A DNA stretch of 64,000 nucleotides from Bradyrhizobium sp. CCBAU 53351. GTDB lineage: Bacteria > Pseudomonadota > Alphaproteobacteria > Rhizobiales > Xanthobacteraceae. The DNA is taken from positions 1,019,501-1,083,500 of the forward strand of contig NZ_CP030059.1 in assembly GCF_015291745.1 (NCBI RefSeq), in the 5' to 3' direction. This document shows positions 8,402-17,328 of this stretch, piece by piece. The translations under genes were made by a program, and so were the position numbers. Under the pieces are notes generated by a model, which did not search any database, was not told where the DNA came from, and was given only the letters and a program-made list of their open reading frames with translations. Numbering within the stretch: the stretch's first letter is position 1; each line of letters opens with the position of its first letter.

Positions 8402-11400
8402 TTACGCCCCGATCGCGATTTTCGGCTCGGCGTCCGCGTTGGCGGCCATTTCGCGCAGCGCGCGCCGGTACTCGACCGGCATCACCTTGCGGAATTTGGG
8501 CAGCCAGTCCTTCCAATTGGCGAGGATGTCGGCGGCGCGCTTGGAGCCGGTGGCTTTCGCGTGGCGCGAGATCAGGACGTGCAGCCGCTCGACGTCGGAG
8601 GCGAGCAGGTTCTTGAACACGTCGACCCGGCCATGCGCTTCGAGGTCACCGGAGTGGTGATAGGTGCCGGCGTTGATCAGCTCTTCCGACAGCACCGGCT
8701 CGAGCTCGACCATCGCCATGTTGCACAGCCTGTCGAAGTCGCCGGTCTCGTCGAGCACATAGGCGATGCCGCCGGACATGCCGGCCGCGAAGTTGCGCCC
8801 GGTCTTGCCGAGCACGACCACGATGCCGCCGGTCATGTATTCGCAGCAATGATCGCCCGCGCCCTCGACCACGGCGACCGCGCCCGAGTTGCGCACGGCG
8901 AAGCGTTCGCCGGCGATGCCGCGGAAGTAGCACTCGCCCTCGATCGCGCCGTACATCACGGTGTTGCCGACGATGATGCTCTCTTCAGGCACGATGGCCG
9001 AATTTCTCGGCGGCTTGACGATGATCTTGCCGCCCGAGAGGCCCTTGCCGACATAGTCGTTGCCTTCGCCTTCGAGCTCGAAGGTGACGCCGTGGGCGAG
9101 CCAGGCGCCGAAGGCTTGTCCCGCGGTGCCCTTGAGGCTGACATGGATGGTGTCATGCGGCAGGCCGGCATGGCCGTAGATCTTGGCGACCGTGCCGGAC
9201 AGCATCGCGCCGGCCGAGCGGTTGGTGCTGTTGATCGTGGCCTCGATCTTCACTGGCGCGCCGCGGTCGAGCGCAGGCTGCGCCTTCTCGATCAGCGAGC
9301 GGTCGAGCACCGCCTCCAGATGATGGTTCTGGCGCTCGGAGTGATAGATCTTCTGACCCTTCTCTTCCTTCTGCTTGACGAACAGCTTCGAGAAGTCGAG
9401 CCCCTTGGCCTTCCAATGCGCGACCAGCTTGGTCTGGTCGAGCAGTTGCACCTGGCCGACCATCTCGTTGAAGGTGCGGAAGCCGAGCGAGGCCATGATC
9501 TCGCGGACTTCCTCCGCGACGAAGAAGAAGTAGTTGATCACGTGCTCGGGCTGGCCGGTGAAGCGCTTGCGCAGGACGGGGTCCTGGGTCGCGACGCCGA
9601 CCGGGCAGGTGTTGAGATGGCACTTGCGCATCATGATGCAGCCGGCCGCAATCAGGGGCGCGGTGGCGAAGCCGAACTCGTCCGCGCCGAGCAGCGCGCC
9701 GATCACGACGTCACGGCCCGTGCGGAAGCCGCCGTCGACCTGGACCACGATGCGGCTGCGCAGCCGCTCGCGCACCAGCGTCTGGTGGGTTTCGGCAAGG
9801 CCGATCTCCCACGGCGAGCCGGCATGCTTGATCGAGGTCAGGGGCGAAGCACCGGTGCCGCCCTCGAAGCCCGCGATGGTGACATGGTCGGCGCGCGCTT
9901 TCGCAACGCCCGCGGCGACCGTGCCGACGCCGATCTCCGAGACCAGCTTGACCGAGACGTCGCCCGCCGGGTTGACGTTCTTGAGGTCGTAGATGAGCTG
10001 CGCCAGATCCTCGATCGAGTAGATGTCGTGGTGCGGCGGCGGCGAGATCAGGCCGACGCCCGGCGTCGAGTGCCGGACCTTGGCGATGGTCGCGTCGACC
10101 TTGTGGCCGGGCAGCTGGCCGCCTTCGCCGGGCTTGGCACCCTGCGCCATCTTGATCTGCATCATGTCGGAGTTGACGAGATACTCCGTGGTGACGCCGA
10201 AGCGGCCCGAGGCGACCTGCTTGATCGCCGAGCGCATGGAATCGCCGTTCGGCATCGGCTTGAAGCGGTCGGCTTCCTCGCCGCCTTCGCCGGTATTCGA
10301 CTTGCCGCCAATCCGGTTCATGGCGATCGCGAGCGTGGTGTGTGCCTCGCGCGAGATCGAGCCGAAGCTCATCGCACCCGTGGCGAAGCGCTTGACGATG
10401 TCCTTGGCCGGCTCGACCTGGTCGAGCGGGATCGGCTTGCGCTTCTCTTCCTCGGCGTTCTTGATCCGGAACAGGCCGCGCAGTGTCAGCAAACGCTCCG
10501 ACTGCTCGTTGAGGATCTTTGCGAAGGCGCGATAGCGCTCCTGCGAATTGCCGCGCGCGGCGTGCTGGAGCAGCGACACCGATTCCGCGGTCCAGGCATG
10601 GTCCTCGCCGCGGCTGCGATAGGCATATTCGCCGCCGACATCGAGCGCCGTCTTGTAGACCTGCGCGTCCCCGAACGCATCGGCATGACGGCGCACGGCT
10701 TCTTCGGCGATCTCGCCGAGACCGACGCCCTCGACGCGGGTATGCGTGCCGGCGAAGAACTTTGCGACGAAGTCGGCCTTGAGGCCGACCGCGTCGAAGA
10801 TCTGCGCGCCGCAATAGGACTGGTAGGTCGAGATGCCCATTTTGGACATCACCTTCAGGAGGCCCTTGCCGATCGACTTGATGTAGCGCTTGACGATCTC
10901 GTAGTCGTCGAGCGAGCCGGGCAGGCGGTCCTTCATCGCGATGATGGTCTCGAACGCGAGGTATGGATTGATCGCTTCCGCGCCGTAGCCGGCAAGGCAG
11001 GCGAAGTGATGCACTTCGCGCGGCTCACCGGATTCGACGACGAGGCCGACGGAGGTGCGCAGGCCCGTGCGGATCAGGTGATGATGCACCGAAGCACAAG
11101 CCAGCAGCGAGGGGATCGGCACCCGGTCGGTGCCGACCATGCGGTCGGACAGGATGATGATGTTGACGCCCTCGCGCACCGCGCTCTCGGCGCGCGCGCA
11201 GAGCTCGTCCAGCACCTGGTCCATGCCGGCCGCGCCGAGCCCGGCGTGGAAGGTGGTGTCCAGCGTGCGCGACTTGAAGTGAGTGTCGGCCACGTCCGAG
11301 ATCGAGCGGATCTTTTCGAGGTCCGCGTCGGTCAGGATCGGCTGGCGCACTTCGAGGCGCTTGGTGGTGGCCATGCCCTGCAGGTCGAACAGGTTCGGCC

Positions 11401-13135
11401 GCGGCCCGATGATCGAGACGAGGCTCATCACCAGCTCCTCGCGGATCGGGTCGATCGGCGGATTGGTGACCTGCGCGAAGTTCTGCTTGAAGTAGGTGAA
11501 TAGCGGCTTGGCCTTGTCCGACAGCGCCGAGATCGGCGTGTCGTTGCCCATCGAGCCCGCGGCTTCCTCGCCGGTGGCGGCCATCGGCGTCATCAGGATG
11601 GCGATGTCTTCCTGGCTGTAGCCGAACGCCTGCTGGCGATCGAGCAGCGAAAGGTTCGAGCGCACGCCCGTCGTCGGGACCTTCGGCAGCTCTTCGAGGA
11701 CGATCTGGGTCCGCTCCAGCCACTCCTTGTAGGGATGGCTCTTGGCGAGCTCGGCCTTGATCTCGTCGTCGGGAATGAGACGACCTTGCTCGAGGTCGAC
11801 CAGCAGCATCTTGCCGGGCTGCAAGCGCCACTTGGTGATGATCTGGTCCTCGGGGATCGTCAGCACGCCCATCTCGGACGCCATCACGATGCGGTCGTCC
11901 TTGGTGACGAGATAGCGCGCGGGCCGCAGGCCGTTGCGGTCGAGCGTGGCGCCGATCTGGCGGCCGTCGGTGAAGGCGATCGCGGCGGGGCCGTCCCATG
12001 GCTCCATCAGCGCGGCATGATATTCGTAGAAGGCGCGGCGCTTCTCATCCATCAAGGGATTGCCGGCCCACGCCTCCGGGATCATCATCATGACGGCGTG
12101 CGGCAGCGAGTAGCCGCCCTGCACCAGGAATTCGAGCGCGTTGTCGAAGCAGGCGGTGTCCGACTGGCCTTCGTAGGAGATCGGCCAGAGCCGGTTGATG
12201 TCCTTGCCGTACAGCTCGGAGCTTACAGAGGCCTGCCGCGCCGCCATCCAATTGGTGTTGCCGCGCAGCGTGTTGATCTCGCCGTTATGCGCGATCATGC
12301 GATAGGGATGCGCCAGCGACCAGGCCGGGAAGGTGTTGGTCGAGAAGCGCTGGTGAACCAGCGCGAGCGCGCTCTCGAAATCCTTCTCGTGCAGGTCGGG
12401 ATAGTACTTGCCGAGCTGGTCGGCGAGGAACATGCCCTTGTAGATCACCGTGCGGCAGGACATCGAGCAGGGGTAATAGCCCGCAAGCCCGCGGTCGCGG
12501 CGCTGGTAGATCGCCTGCGAGATCGACTTACGCAGGATGTAGAGCCGGCGCTCGAAATCGTCCTCGGTCTTGGCGGTGCCGTTGCGGCCGATGAACACCT
12601 GCATGCAGGCAGGCTCGGTCGGCTTCACGGTGACGCCGAGCGAGGAATTGTCGGTCGGCACGTCGCGCCAGCCGAGCAGGGTCAGGCCCTCTTCCTTGAT
12701 CTGGTCGGCAATGATGCTCTTGATGACGTTGCGCCAGGCGGTGTCGCGCGGCATGAACAGCGCGCCGATGGCGTATTCGCCGGGCTCCGGCAGCGCGAAG
12801 CCGATCTCCTTCGCCTTGCGGCTGAAGAAGGCGTGCGGGATCTGCACCAGGATGCCGGCGCCGTCACCGGCGCGCGGGTCGGCGCCGACGGCGCCGCGGT
12901 GCTCGAGGTTGCAGAGGATGCTCAGCGCGTCCGCGACGATCGCGTGCGACTTCTGGCCCTTGATGTTGGCGATGAAGCCGACGCCGCAGCTATCCTTCTC
13001 CAGGCTCGGATCGTACAGGCCTTCGGCCGGAGGGCGCGAATTATGCTCCTGGATCGGATCGGTCGTTTTCGAGGCGACCGTCGCCGACAGCTCTTCTGCC
13101 ACGATGCTTGCGCGCTCGAATTGCGACCCGTTCAT
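8402..13135 (-). CDS. gltB: Glutamate synthase (NADPH) large subunit
   Basis: A 1577-residue protein. I use the ATG at 13135 ([10 protein letters not shown]), which has GAGAGGA about 8 bases upstream; an ATG six codons earlier lacks a site. Cys50 in KDSCGVGF is the expected N-terminal nucleophile of the class II glutamine amidotransferase after propeptide removal. The central and FMN-binding synthase domains follow ([38 protein letters not shown]), then the cysteines of the [3Fe-4S] cluster in [18 protein letters not shown], and the GXXGXXXG beta-helix repeats ([20 protein letters not shown]). With GltD it makes glutamate from glutamine and 2-oxoglutarate. No NtrC/sigma-54 promoter was recognised upstream. 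Confidence 0.97.
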   Translation of the reverse strand: MNGSQFERASIVAEELSATVASKTTDPIQEHNSRPPAEGLYDPSLEKDSCGVGFIANIKGQKSHAIVADALSILCNLEHRGAVGADPRAGDGAGILVQIPHAFFSRKAKEIGFALPEPGEYAIGALFMPRDTAWRNVIKSIIADQIKEEGLTLLGWRDVPTDNSSLGVTVKPTEPACMQVFIGRNGTAKTEDDFERRLYILRKSISQAIYQRRDRGLAGYYPCSMSCRTVIYKGMFLADQLGKYYPDLHEKDFESALALVHQRFSTNTFPAWSLAHPYRMIAHNGEINTLRGNTNWMAARQASVSSELYGKDINRLWPISYEGQSDTACFDNALEFLVQGGYSLPHAVMMMIPEAWAGNPLMDEKRRAFYEYHAALMEPWDGPAAIAFTDGRQIGATLDRNGLRPARYLVTKDDRIVMASEMGVLTIPEDQIITKWRLQPGKMLLVDLEQGRLIPDDEIKAELAKSHPYKEWLERTQIVLEELPKVPTTGVRSNLSLLDRQQAFGYSQEDIAILMTPMAATGEEAAGSMGNDTPISALSDKAKPLFTYFKQNFAQVTNPPIDPIREELVMSLVSIIGPRPNLFDLQGMATTKRLEVRQPILTDADLEKIRSISDVADTHFKSRTLDTTFHAGLGAAGMDQVLDELCARAESAVREGVNIIILSDRMVGTDRVPIPSLLACASVHHHLIRTGLRTSVGLVVESGEPREVHHFACLAGYGAEAINPYLAFETIIAMKDRLPGSLDDYEIVKRYIKSIGKGLLKVMSKMGISTYQSYCGAQIFDAVGLKADFVAKFFAGTHTRVEGVGLGEIAEEAVRRHADAFGDAQVYKTALDVGGEYAYRSRGEDHAWTAESVSLLQHAARGNSQERYRAFAKILNEQSERLLTLRGLFRIKNAEEEKRKPIPLDQVEPAKDIVKRFATGAMSFGSISREAHTTLAIAMNRIGGKSNTGEGGEEADRFKPMPNGDSMRSAIKQVASGRFGVTTEYLVNSDMMQIKMAQGAKPGEGGQLPGHKVDATIAKVRHSTPGVGLISPPPHHDIYSIEDLAQLIYDLKNVNPAGDVSVKLVSEIGVGTVAAGVAKARADHVTIAGFEGGTGASPLTSIKHAGSPWEIGLAETHQTLVRERLRSRIVVQVDGGFRTGRDVVIGALLGADEFGFATAPLIAAGCIMMRKCHLNTCPVGVATQDPVLRKRFTGQPEHVINYFFFVAEEVREIMASLGFRTFNEMVGQVQLLDQTKLVAHWKAKGLDFSKLFVKQKEEKGQKIYHSERQNHHLEAVLDRSLIEKAQPALDRGAPVKIEATINSTNRSAGAMLSGTVAKIYGHAGLPHDTIHVSLKGTAGQAFGAWLAHGVTFELEGEGNDYVGKGLSGGKIIVKPPRNSAIVPEESIIVGNTVMYGAIEGECYFRGIAGERFAVRNSGAVAVVEGAGDHCCEYMTGGIVVVLGKTGRNFAAGMSGGIAYVLDETGDFDRLCNMAMVELEPVLSEELINAGTYHHSGDLEAHGRVDVFKNLLASDVERLHVLISRHAKATGSKRAADILANWKDWLPKFRKVMPVEYRRALREMAANADAEPKIAIGA

Positions 13136-13627
13136 TGTTCCAATCCTCTCCATGCGGCAAGCTGCCTCACCGCCATCTTCGGCGCACCTTGGGCGTTCCG
13201 CGGCACCCGCCTCTGGGTCACCGCTCGTCCGCTAGCGAGCCGCATTTTCTTAAATTCAGGCCTAGGCGTTCTTCGTCCCCGAGAACGGCTTTGCCTGTTG
13301 CCTTCTTGGTGCTCGAGAGCACCGACTTTCGCTGCAATCCCTATGCCGGAACCGCAAGCAAAATTGAGACAGTCTTCCTGTCCTAACCATCACCTTGCCA
13401 AATTTTTGTCTAGCACACAAGCGTGCGGAAGTCCCGATTCCCGATATGTCAATCAATCGCTTTCCGAAAGTTGCGCAGCCTCGATTTCGGAGCAAACGCG
13501 CCCCGATCCGGCCCTGTGGGCGCCGAAATCCCAAATGAAGCTTCGCCTCAGCCCTTCGAACCGAGCGCCACGCTGCAAGAAGCGAAAGAGCGCGAGGCAT
13601 TCGAGGGCCGACAGGAGCGTATCGACC
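13136..13627. other. 492-bp divergent intergenic region (gltB / secreted protein)
   Basis: No convincing gene is seen here. It must hold the promoters of gltB (leftward) and the secreted-protein gene (rightward). A search by eye for a -24/-12 sigma-54 promoter on the gltB strand found none, and no large palindrome stands out. The segment is less GC-rich around 13365-13460 than its surroundings, consistent with promoter DNA. Confidence 0.5.
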
Positions 13628-14401
13628 ATGAAGTTTTTCACAGGATGTGTGGCCGCTGCCACGCTGGCGCTGGCCGCAAGCGCGGCTCAAGCCCAAGTTC
13701 CCGCGAACGGTATCGCAGGAGGGGGCATGATCGCGGTGTCGGATTTCGACGGCCCCTACGCGCCGCCTGAAGCCGCCGCGCCACCGCCGCCGCGCTACGG
13801 CTACGGTTATGGCTATGAGGAGCGCGGCCCGGCGCCCGCGCTGTTGCCGGCCACCGAGGTCTATGCGGTTCTGCGCGACAACGGCTTCTCGCCACTCGGC
13901 ATTCCGCGCTTGCGCGGTGGCGTCTACACCATCGCGGTGATTGACCGCCGCGGCGACGACGGGCGGCTCGTGATCGATGCCCGCGACGGGCGGATCATCC
14001 GCTTCCTGCCGGCCGCCGATGCCTACGGCATGGCGCCCGCCTATGAGGACCGCGCGGTCGCCCCTTTCGGCCCGCAAACCGCGCTGCCGCCGCCGACCAT
14101 GGTCCGCAGCGGCCCGCCGCGCCCGCCGGCTGCGATCCCGCATGTCGCATCTCGCGCCGTGCCGCTGCCCAAGGCAGCCCCACGGCGCAGCGAGACGCCG
14201 GTCGCCGCGGCGAAGCCGGCCGAGCCAGTGACGCAGCAGCAGGCACCGGTCCCGCAAGCTCCCGCACAGCAGACCGCTGCCGTGCAGGCAAAGCCTGTCG
14301 AGGCCGCACCGCCGGCCGCCGCGCCGACTGTCGGTCAAGCCAAGCCGGCGCCTGCGATCCTGCCGACACAGGACATGCCTGCCGCGCAGGGGCTGGATTA
14401 G
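13628..14401 (+). CDS. Secreted Pro/Ala-rich hypothetical protein
   Basis: A 257-residue protein starting MKFFTGCVAAATLALAASAA with a signal peptide ending AQA near residue 23. A short Pro/Gly/Tyr stretch (PPPPRYGYGYGYEERGPAP) precedes a compact region at about residues 75-125 (TEVYAVLRDNGFSPLGIPRL, YTIAVIDRRGDDGRLVIDA) resembling a small PepSY-like alpha/beta domain. The last 110 residues are Pro-, Ala- and Gln-rich and probably disordered. The product is predicted to be periplasmic or envelope-associated, with no recognised function. Gene neighbours give no clue; it stands alone between gltB and repeat DNA. Confidence 0.75.
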   Translation: MKFFTGCVAAATLALAASAAQAQVPANGIAGGGMIAVSDFDGPYAPPEAAAPPPPRYGYGYGYEERGPAPALLPATEVYAVLRDNGFSPLGIPRLRGGVYTIAVIDRRGDDGRLVIDARDGRIIRFLPAADAYGMAPAYEDRAVAPFGPQTALPPPTMVRSGPPRPPAAIPHVASRAVPLPKAAPRRSETPVAAAKPAEPVTQQQAPVPQAPAQQTAAVQAKPVEAAPPAAAPTVGQAKPAPAILPTQDMPAAQGLD

Positions 14402-14439
14402 CGCTGTCCGTTTGGCGCGACGGCGTCAGCCGCACCCAA

Positions 14440-14575
14440 CGCTGTCATCCCTGCGAACGCAGGGATCCGTACCGCGTGATCTATCGGTGGGGATGAGGTG
14501 CGAGTACCGGTCTGCTGGTCTTCGCCAAACTGCTCCCTGTGGTTATGGGTCCCTGCGTTCGCAGGGACGACAGCG
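14440..14575. repeat. Intergenic palindromic repeat, family B
   Basis: The outer arms are CGCTGTCATCCCTGCGAACG and its complement ending CGCAGGGACGACAGCG. Each arm is itself a small hairpin (CCCTGCGAACGCAGGG and CCCTGCGTTCGCAGGG). The sequence family differs from A and C. It lies between a rightward gene and a leftward gene. Confidence 0.85.
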
Positions 14576-14649
14576 GTAATTGCGGAGAAGTCGGGCCAAG
14601 CAAAAAGCGCCTGAGCAATTCAGGCGCCTCCCGCATTTCAGCAATCACC

Positions 14650-15420
14650 TCAGCTCCGCGGATACCCCGCCGCCTCCAGGATCAGGTTCGCCACTTCCTT
14701 CGGGTGCGAGACCAGCGAGAGATGGCCGGCATCGAGCTCGACCGTGGTGGCGTTCATGCGCTTGGCGAGGAAGCGCTCGAGATCGGGGTTGATGGTGTAG
14801 TCGTTCTTCGAGACCGCGTACCAGCTCGGCTTCGCATGCCACGCCGCTTCCGTGGTGCGGCCGGCGAAGATCGAAGACGCGGTCGGCCATTGCACGGCGT
14901 AGAGCTCCTTCGCCTGCTCCGGCTTCACGCCGTTGGCAAAATACTTCAGGAAGGCATCTTCCGAGAGTTTTGTGGTGCCACCGCGCTCGACGATGCCGGC
15001 ACGGGCAGGGCCCGCGGGAAACTGCTTCGACAGCGCGACGAAATCCTCGTTCGCATCGGGGGCGCGGGCTGCGACATAGACGAGGCCGGTCACTTTCGGG
15101 TCGGTGCCGACCTGGCTGATCACGGTGCCGCCCCAGGAATGCGCGACCAGCACGGTCGGACCATCCTGCTCGGCCAGCGCGCGCTTGGTCGCTTCGACGG
15201 AGTCGGCGAGCGATGACAGCGGATTCTGCACGGCCGTCACATGCAGGCCCACGGCCTGCAGGATCGGGATCACCTCCGACCAACTGGAGCCGTCGGCCCA
15301 GGCGCCGTGCACCAGCACGACGTTGGTCGCCTTCACGGTCTGCGGTGTCTGTGCGTGAGCGAGGCTGATAGGAGCCGCCAGCAGGCTCGCGGCGACGAAA
15401 AGGCTGCGCCAAAAAGTCAT
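14650..15420 (-). CDS. Exported alpha/beta hydrolase
   Basis: A 256-residue protein starting at ATG 15420 (MTFWRSLFVAASLLAAPISL), with GGAG five to eight bases upstream and a signal peptide cleaved near AHAQ. The fold is clear: oxyanion region VVLVHGAWADGSSW, nucleophile elbow VAHSWGG with Ser95, and a late AGHLSLVSHPKEVANLILEA that supplies His. This is the small salicylate-esterase/methylesterase-like type (AB_hydrolase_6). Predicted location is the periplasm; substrate unknown. An open frame extends 25 codons further upstream but lacks a ribosome-binding site and would bury the signal peptide. Confidence 0.85.
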   Translation of the reverse strand: MTFWRSLFVAASLLAAPISLAHAQTPQTVKATNVVLVHGAWADGSSWSEVIPILQAVGLHVTAVQNPLSSLADSVEATKRALAEQDGPTVLVAHSWGGTVISQVGTDPKVTGLVYVAARAPDANEDFVALSKQFPAGPARAGIVERGGTTKLSEDAFLKYFANGVKPEQAKELYAVQWPTASSIFAGRTTEAAWHAKPSWYAVSKNDYTINPDLERFLAKRMNATTVELDAGHLSLVSHPKEVANLILEAAGYPRS

Positions 15421-15518
15421 GATCGTTCTCCGTCTTGTTCTTGGGGTCGATGCCCAAAGGACGGAGAGCGCGGCCACCCTGTTACGCGGCCTCACCGCTC
15501 TGTGATGCAGCGCAAATA

Positions 15519-15546
15519 AAAACGCCCCGGGGCACCGGGGCGTTTT
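15519..15546 (-). terminator. Intrinsic terminator of the hsp20 gene
   Basis: AAAACGCCCCGG and CCGGGGCGTTTT form a perfect 12-bp stem with a GGCA loop, 26 bp downstream of the leftward hsp20 stop codon. T runs occur on both strands, so it could also block readthrough in the other direction. Confidence 0.9.
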
Positions 15547-15572
15547 CGTAACCTGGAGATGACGCGCGCTGA

Positions 15573-16040
15573 TTACGCGGCGACTTGCGCGGCCGAGTTC
15601 TCGATCACCTGCGCCTTCGCGCTGGTGTTGATCGCGATCTGGCGCGGTTTCTTCGCCTCGGGAATCTCGCGGACGAGGTCGACATGGAGCAGCCCGTTCT
15701 CGAGCGAGGCGTCCTTCACCTGCACGAAGTCGGCGAGCTGGAAGGCGCGCTCGAAGGCACGCGCGGCGATGCCGCGGTAGAGCACTTCGTTCTTGCTGTT
15801 CTCGTTGGCGACCTTTTCGCCCTTGATCGTCAGCGTATTTTCCTTCGCGACGATGGAGAGCTCATCCTTGGCGAAACCCGAAACCGCGACGGTGATGCGG
15901 TAGGCGTTCTCGCCGGTGCGCTCGATATTATAGGGGGGATAACCGGGGCTGCCGTCCGAACTGGCCTGGTCGAGCAGGCTGAAGAGGCGGTCGAAGCCGA
16001 CGGTGGAACGATAGAACGGGGTGAGATCGTAGCTACGCAT
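15573..16040 (-). CDS. Small heat-shock protein, Hsp20/alpha-crystallin family
   Basis: A 155-residue protein starting at ATG 16040 (MRSYDLTPFYRSTVGFDRLF). The alpha-crystallin domain runs from about residue 38 (PYNIERTGENAYRITVAVSG) to about 130, with the conserved DASLENGLLHVDL strand carrying the A-x-x-x-N-G-L signature. It forms cytoplasmic oligomers that hold unfolding proteins in a refoldable state. A longer open frame begins at 16151, but GGAGGA lies at the correct distance from 16040 and its sequestration in a hairpin (see ROSE element) supports this start. Rhizobial genomes carry many such genes under thermometer control. Confidence 0.95.
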   Translation of the reverse strand: MRSYDLTPFYRSTVGFDRLFSLLDQASSDGSPGYPPYNIERTGENAYRITVAVSGFAKDELSIVAKENTLTIKGEKVANENSKNEVLYRGIAARAFERAFQLADFVQVKDASLENGLLHVDLVREIPEAKKPRQIAINTSAKAQVIENSAAQVAA

Positions 16041-16140
16041 GGTCAAGTCCTCCATTGAGCGACTGTTGGTAACCCGCCCGCCAATCGGGCCGGGCTTTAG
16101 TCTGTGTGCAGCCTGATGTTCCGGTTCCGAAACACTGGTA
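16041..16140 (-). promoter_or_regulatory. ROSE-type RNA thermometer in the hsp20 5' leader
   Basis: Read on the minus strand, 16064-16046 folds as AGUC(G)CUC, loop AAUG, GAGGACU: seven consecutive pairs broken only by one bulged G. The UCGCU on the 5' side and the anti-paired GGAGGA on the 3' side are the conserved core of ROSE elements, in which the bulged G makes the helix melt at heat-shock temperature. Upstream, GCCCG and CGGGC around 16071-16096 can form a second stem. ROSE was first described ahead of Bradyrhizobium small heat-shock genes. The outer boundary of the element is approximate. Confidence 0.85.
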
Positions 16141-16245
16141 GCGGCCTGCACGAAGGTGATATGGGTGGAACGAGACGGCGTTCAAGAGGGCGGCATTGGC
16201 GCCTTTTCGGCGCTTTAGCCCCTTGATTTGCAGTACTTGCCGCCT

Positions 16246-17193
16246 ATGACGCTGGTCTCGATCCCGTCCAATCCCGTTCCCGAAAACGTCGTCAGCGGTA
16301 CCATCAAGACTCCCGATGGCGTCGAGTTGCGCTTTGCGCGCTGGGCACCGCCGGCTGGCCGCAAGGGCACCGTCTGCGTCTTCACCGGGCGCAGCGAGCA
16401 GATCGAGAAATATTTCGAAACGGTGCGCGACCTGCGCGACCGCGGCTTTGCGGTGGCGATGATCGACTGGCGCGGGCAGGGCCATTCCTCGCGCCGCCTG
16501 CGCGATCCCCGCAAAGGTTATGTCCGCGATTTCTCCGATTTCGAGATCGACGTCGAGGCCTTCGTGCAGCAGGTGGTGCTGCCGGATTGCCCGCCGCCGT
16601 TCTTCGCGCTGGCTCATTCCATGGGCGGCACGGTGCTGCTGCGGGTGGCGCATGCGGGCAAGCGCTGGTTCGACCGCATGGTGCTGTCGGCACCGATGAT
16701 CGACCTGCCCGGCCGCACCACGTCGTTTCCGGTACGGGCGCTATTGAAGACGATGCGCCTGCTCGGGCAGGGCGGCCGCTACGTTCCCGGCGGCAGCGAC
16801 CGCCTCACCGGGCTCGATCCCTTCATCAACAATCCCGTGACCAGCGATCCGGTCCGCTATGCGCGCAATGCCGCGATCCTGGAGGAAGATCCCACGCTCG
16901 GACTGGCGTCGCCGACCGTCGCCTGGGCCGATACCGCCTTCCGCGCGATGCACACGTTCAAGGGCAAGAACTACCCCTCCCAGATCCGCCAGCCGATCCT
17001 GATGCTGGCGGCTTCCAACGACACCGTGGTCTCGACCGCGGCGATCGAGGAGTTCGCCTATCATTTGCGCGCCGGGTCCCATCTCGTGATCGCCGGCGCC
17101 AAGCACGAGATCCTGCAGGAGCAGGATCGCTACCGCTCCCAGTTCTGGGCCGCCTTCGACGCCTTCGTGCCGGGCACGCCGCTGTTCAAGTGA
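16246..17193 (+). CDS. Alpha/beta hydrolase, lysophospholipase/monoacylglycerol lipase type
   Basis: A 315-residue protein starting at ATG 16246 (MTLVSIPSNPVPENVVSGTI); a TTG at 16228 is possible but no ribosome-binding site is clear for either. The PldB/Hydrolase_4 pattern is good: VCVFTGRSEQIEKYFETVRD, IDWRGQGHSSRR, nucleophile elbow FALAHSMGG with Ser125, acidic residue in LAASNDTVVSTAA, and His in IAGAKHEILQEQDRYRSQFW. No signal peptide is visible, so a cytoplasmic or membrane-surface esterase acting on lysophospholipids or monoacylglycerols is likely. It is divergent from the hsp20 gene. Confidence 0.88.
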   Translation: MTLVSIPSNPVPENVVSGTIKTPDGVELRFARWAPPAGRKGTVCVFTGRSEQIEKYFETVRDLRDRGFAVAMIDWRGQGHSSRRLRDPRKGYVRDFSDFEIDVEAFVQQVVLPDCPPPFFALAHSMGGTVLLRVAHAGKRWFDRMVLSAPMIDLPGRTTSFPVRALLKTMRLLGQGGRYVPGGSDRLTGLDPFINNPVTSDPVRYARNAAILEEDPTLGLASPTVAWADTAFRAMHTFKGKNYPSQIRQPILMLAASNDTVVSTAAIEEFAYHLRAGSHLVIAGAKHEILQEQDRYRSQFWAAFDAFVPGTPLFK

Positions 17194-17223
17194 GGAGAGA
17201 GCGCGTTATCGCGCGACAGACTC

Positions 17224-17310
17224 TGTCATGCCCGGGCTCGTCCCGGGCATCCACGATCTTTGCGCCGCCGAAGCAAGGCGTGGATGGCCGGGACAAGCCC
17301 GGCCATGACG
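17224..17310. repeat. Intergenic palindromic repeat, family C
   Basis: The outer arms are TGTCATGCCCGGGCTCGTCC and GGGACAAGCCCGGCCATGAC, with inner CATCCACG and CGTGGATG. The GC-rich palindrome occupies the gap between a rightward lipase-like gene and the leftward cytochrome gene. Its core differs from family A (CATGCCCGGG in place of CATTCCGGGG). Confidence 0.85.
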
Positions 17311-17328
17311 ACGACGAGACCTGGCCCG

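Noticed and set aside
8561..11503. 980-codon open frame on the plus strand inside gltB
   Set aside because: It is the antisense of gltB in a GC-rich genome, where stop codons are rare on the opposite strand. The composition is Arg/Asp/His/Ala-rich with no domain, and gltB is certain.
13136..13627. Sigma-54 (-24/-12) promoter for gltB
   Set aside because: No GG-N10-GC type element with TGGCAC/TTGCA was seen on the gltB strand.
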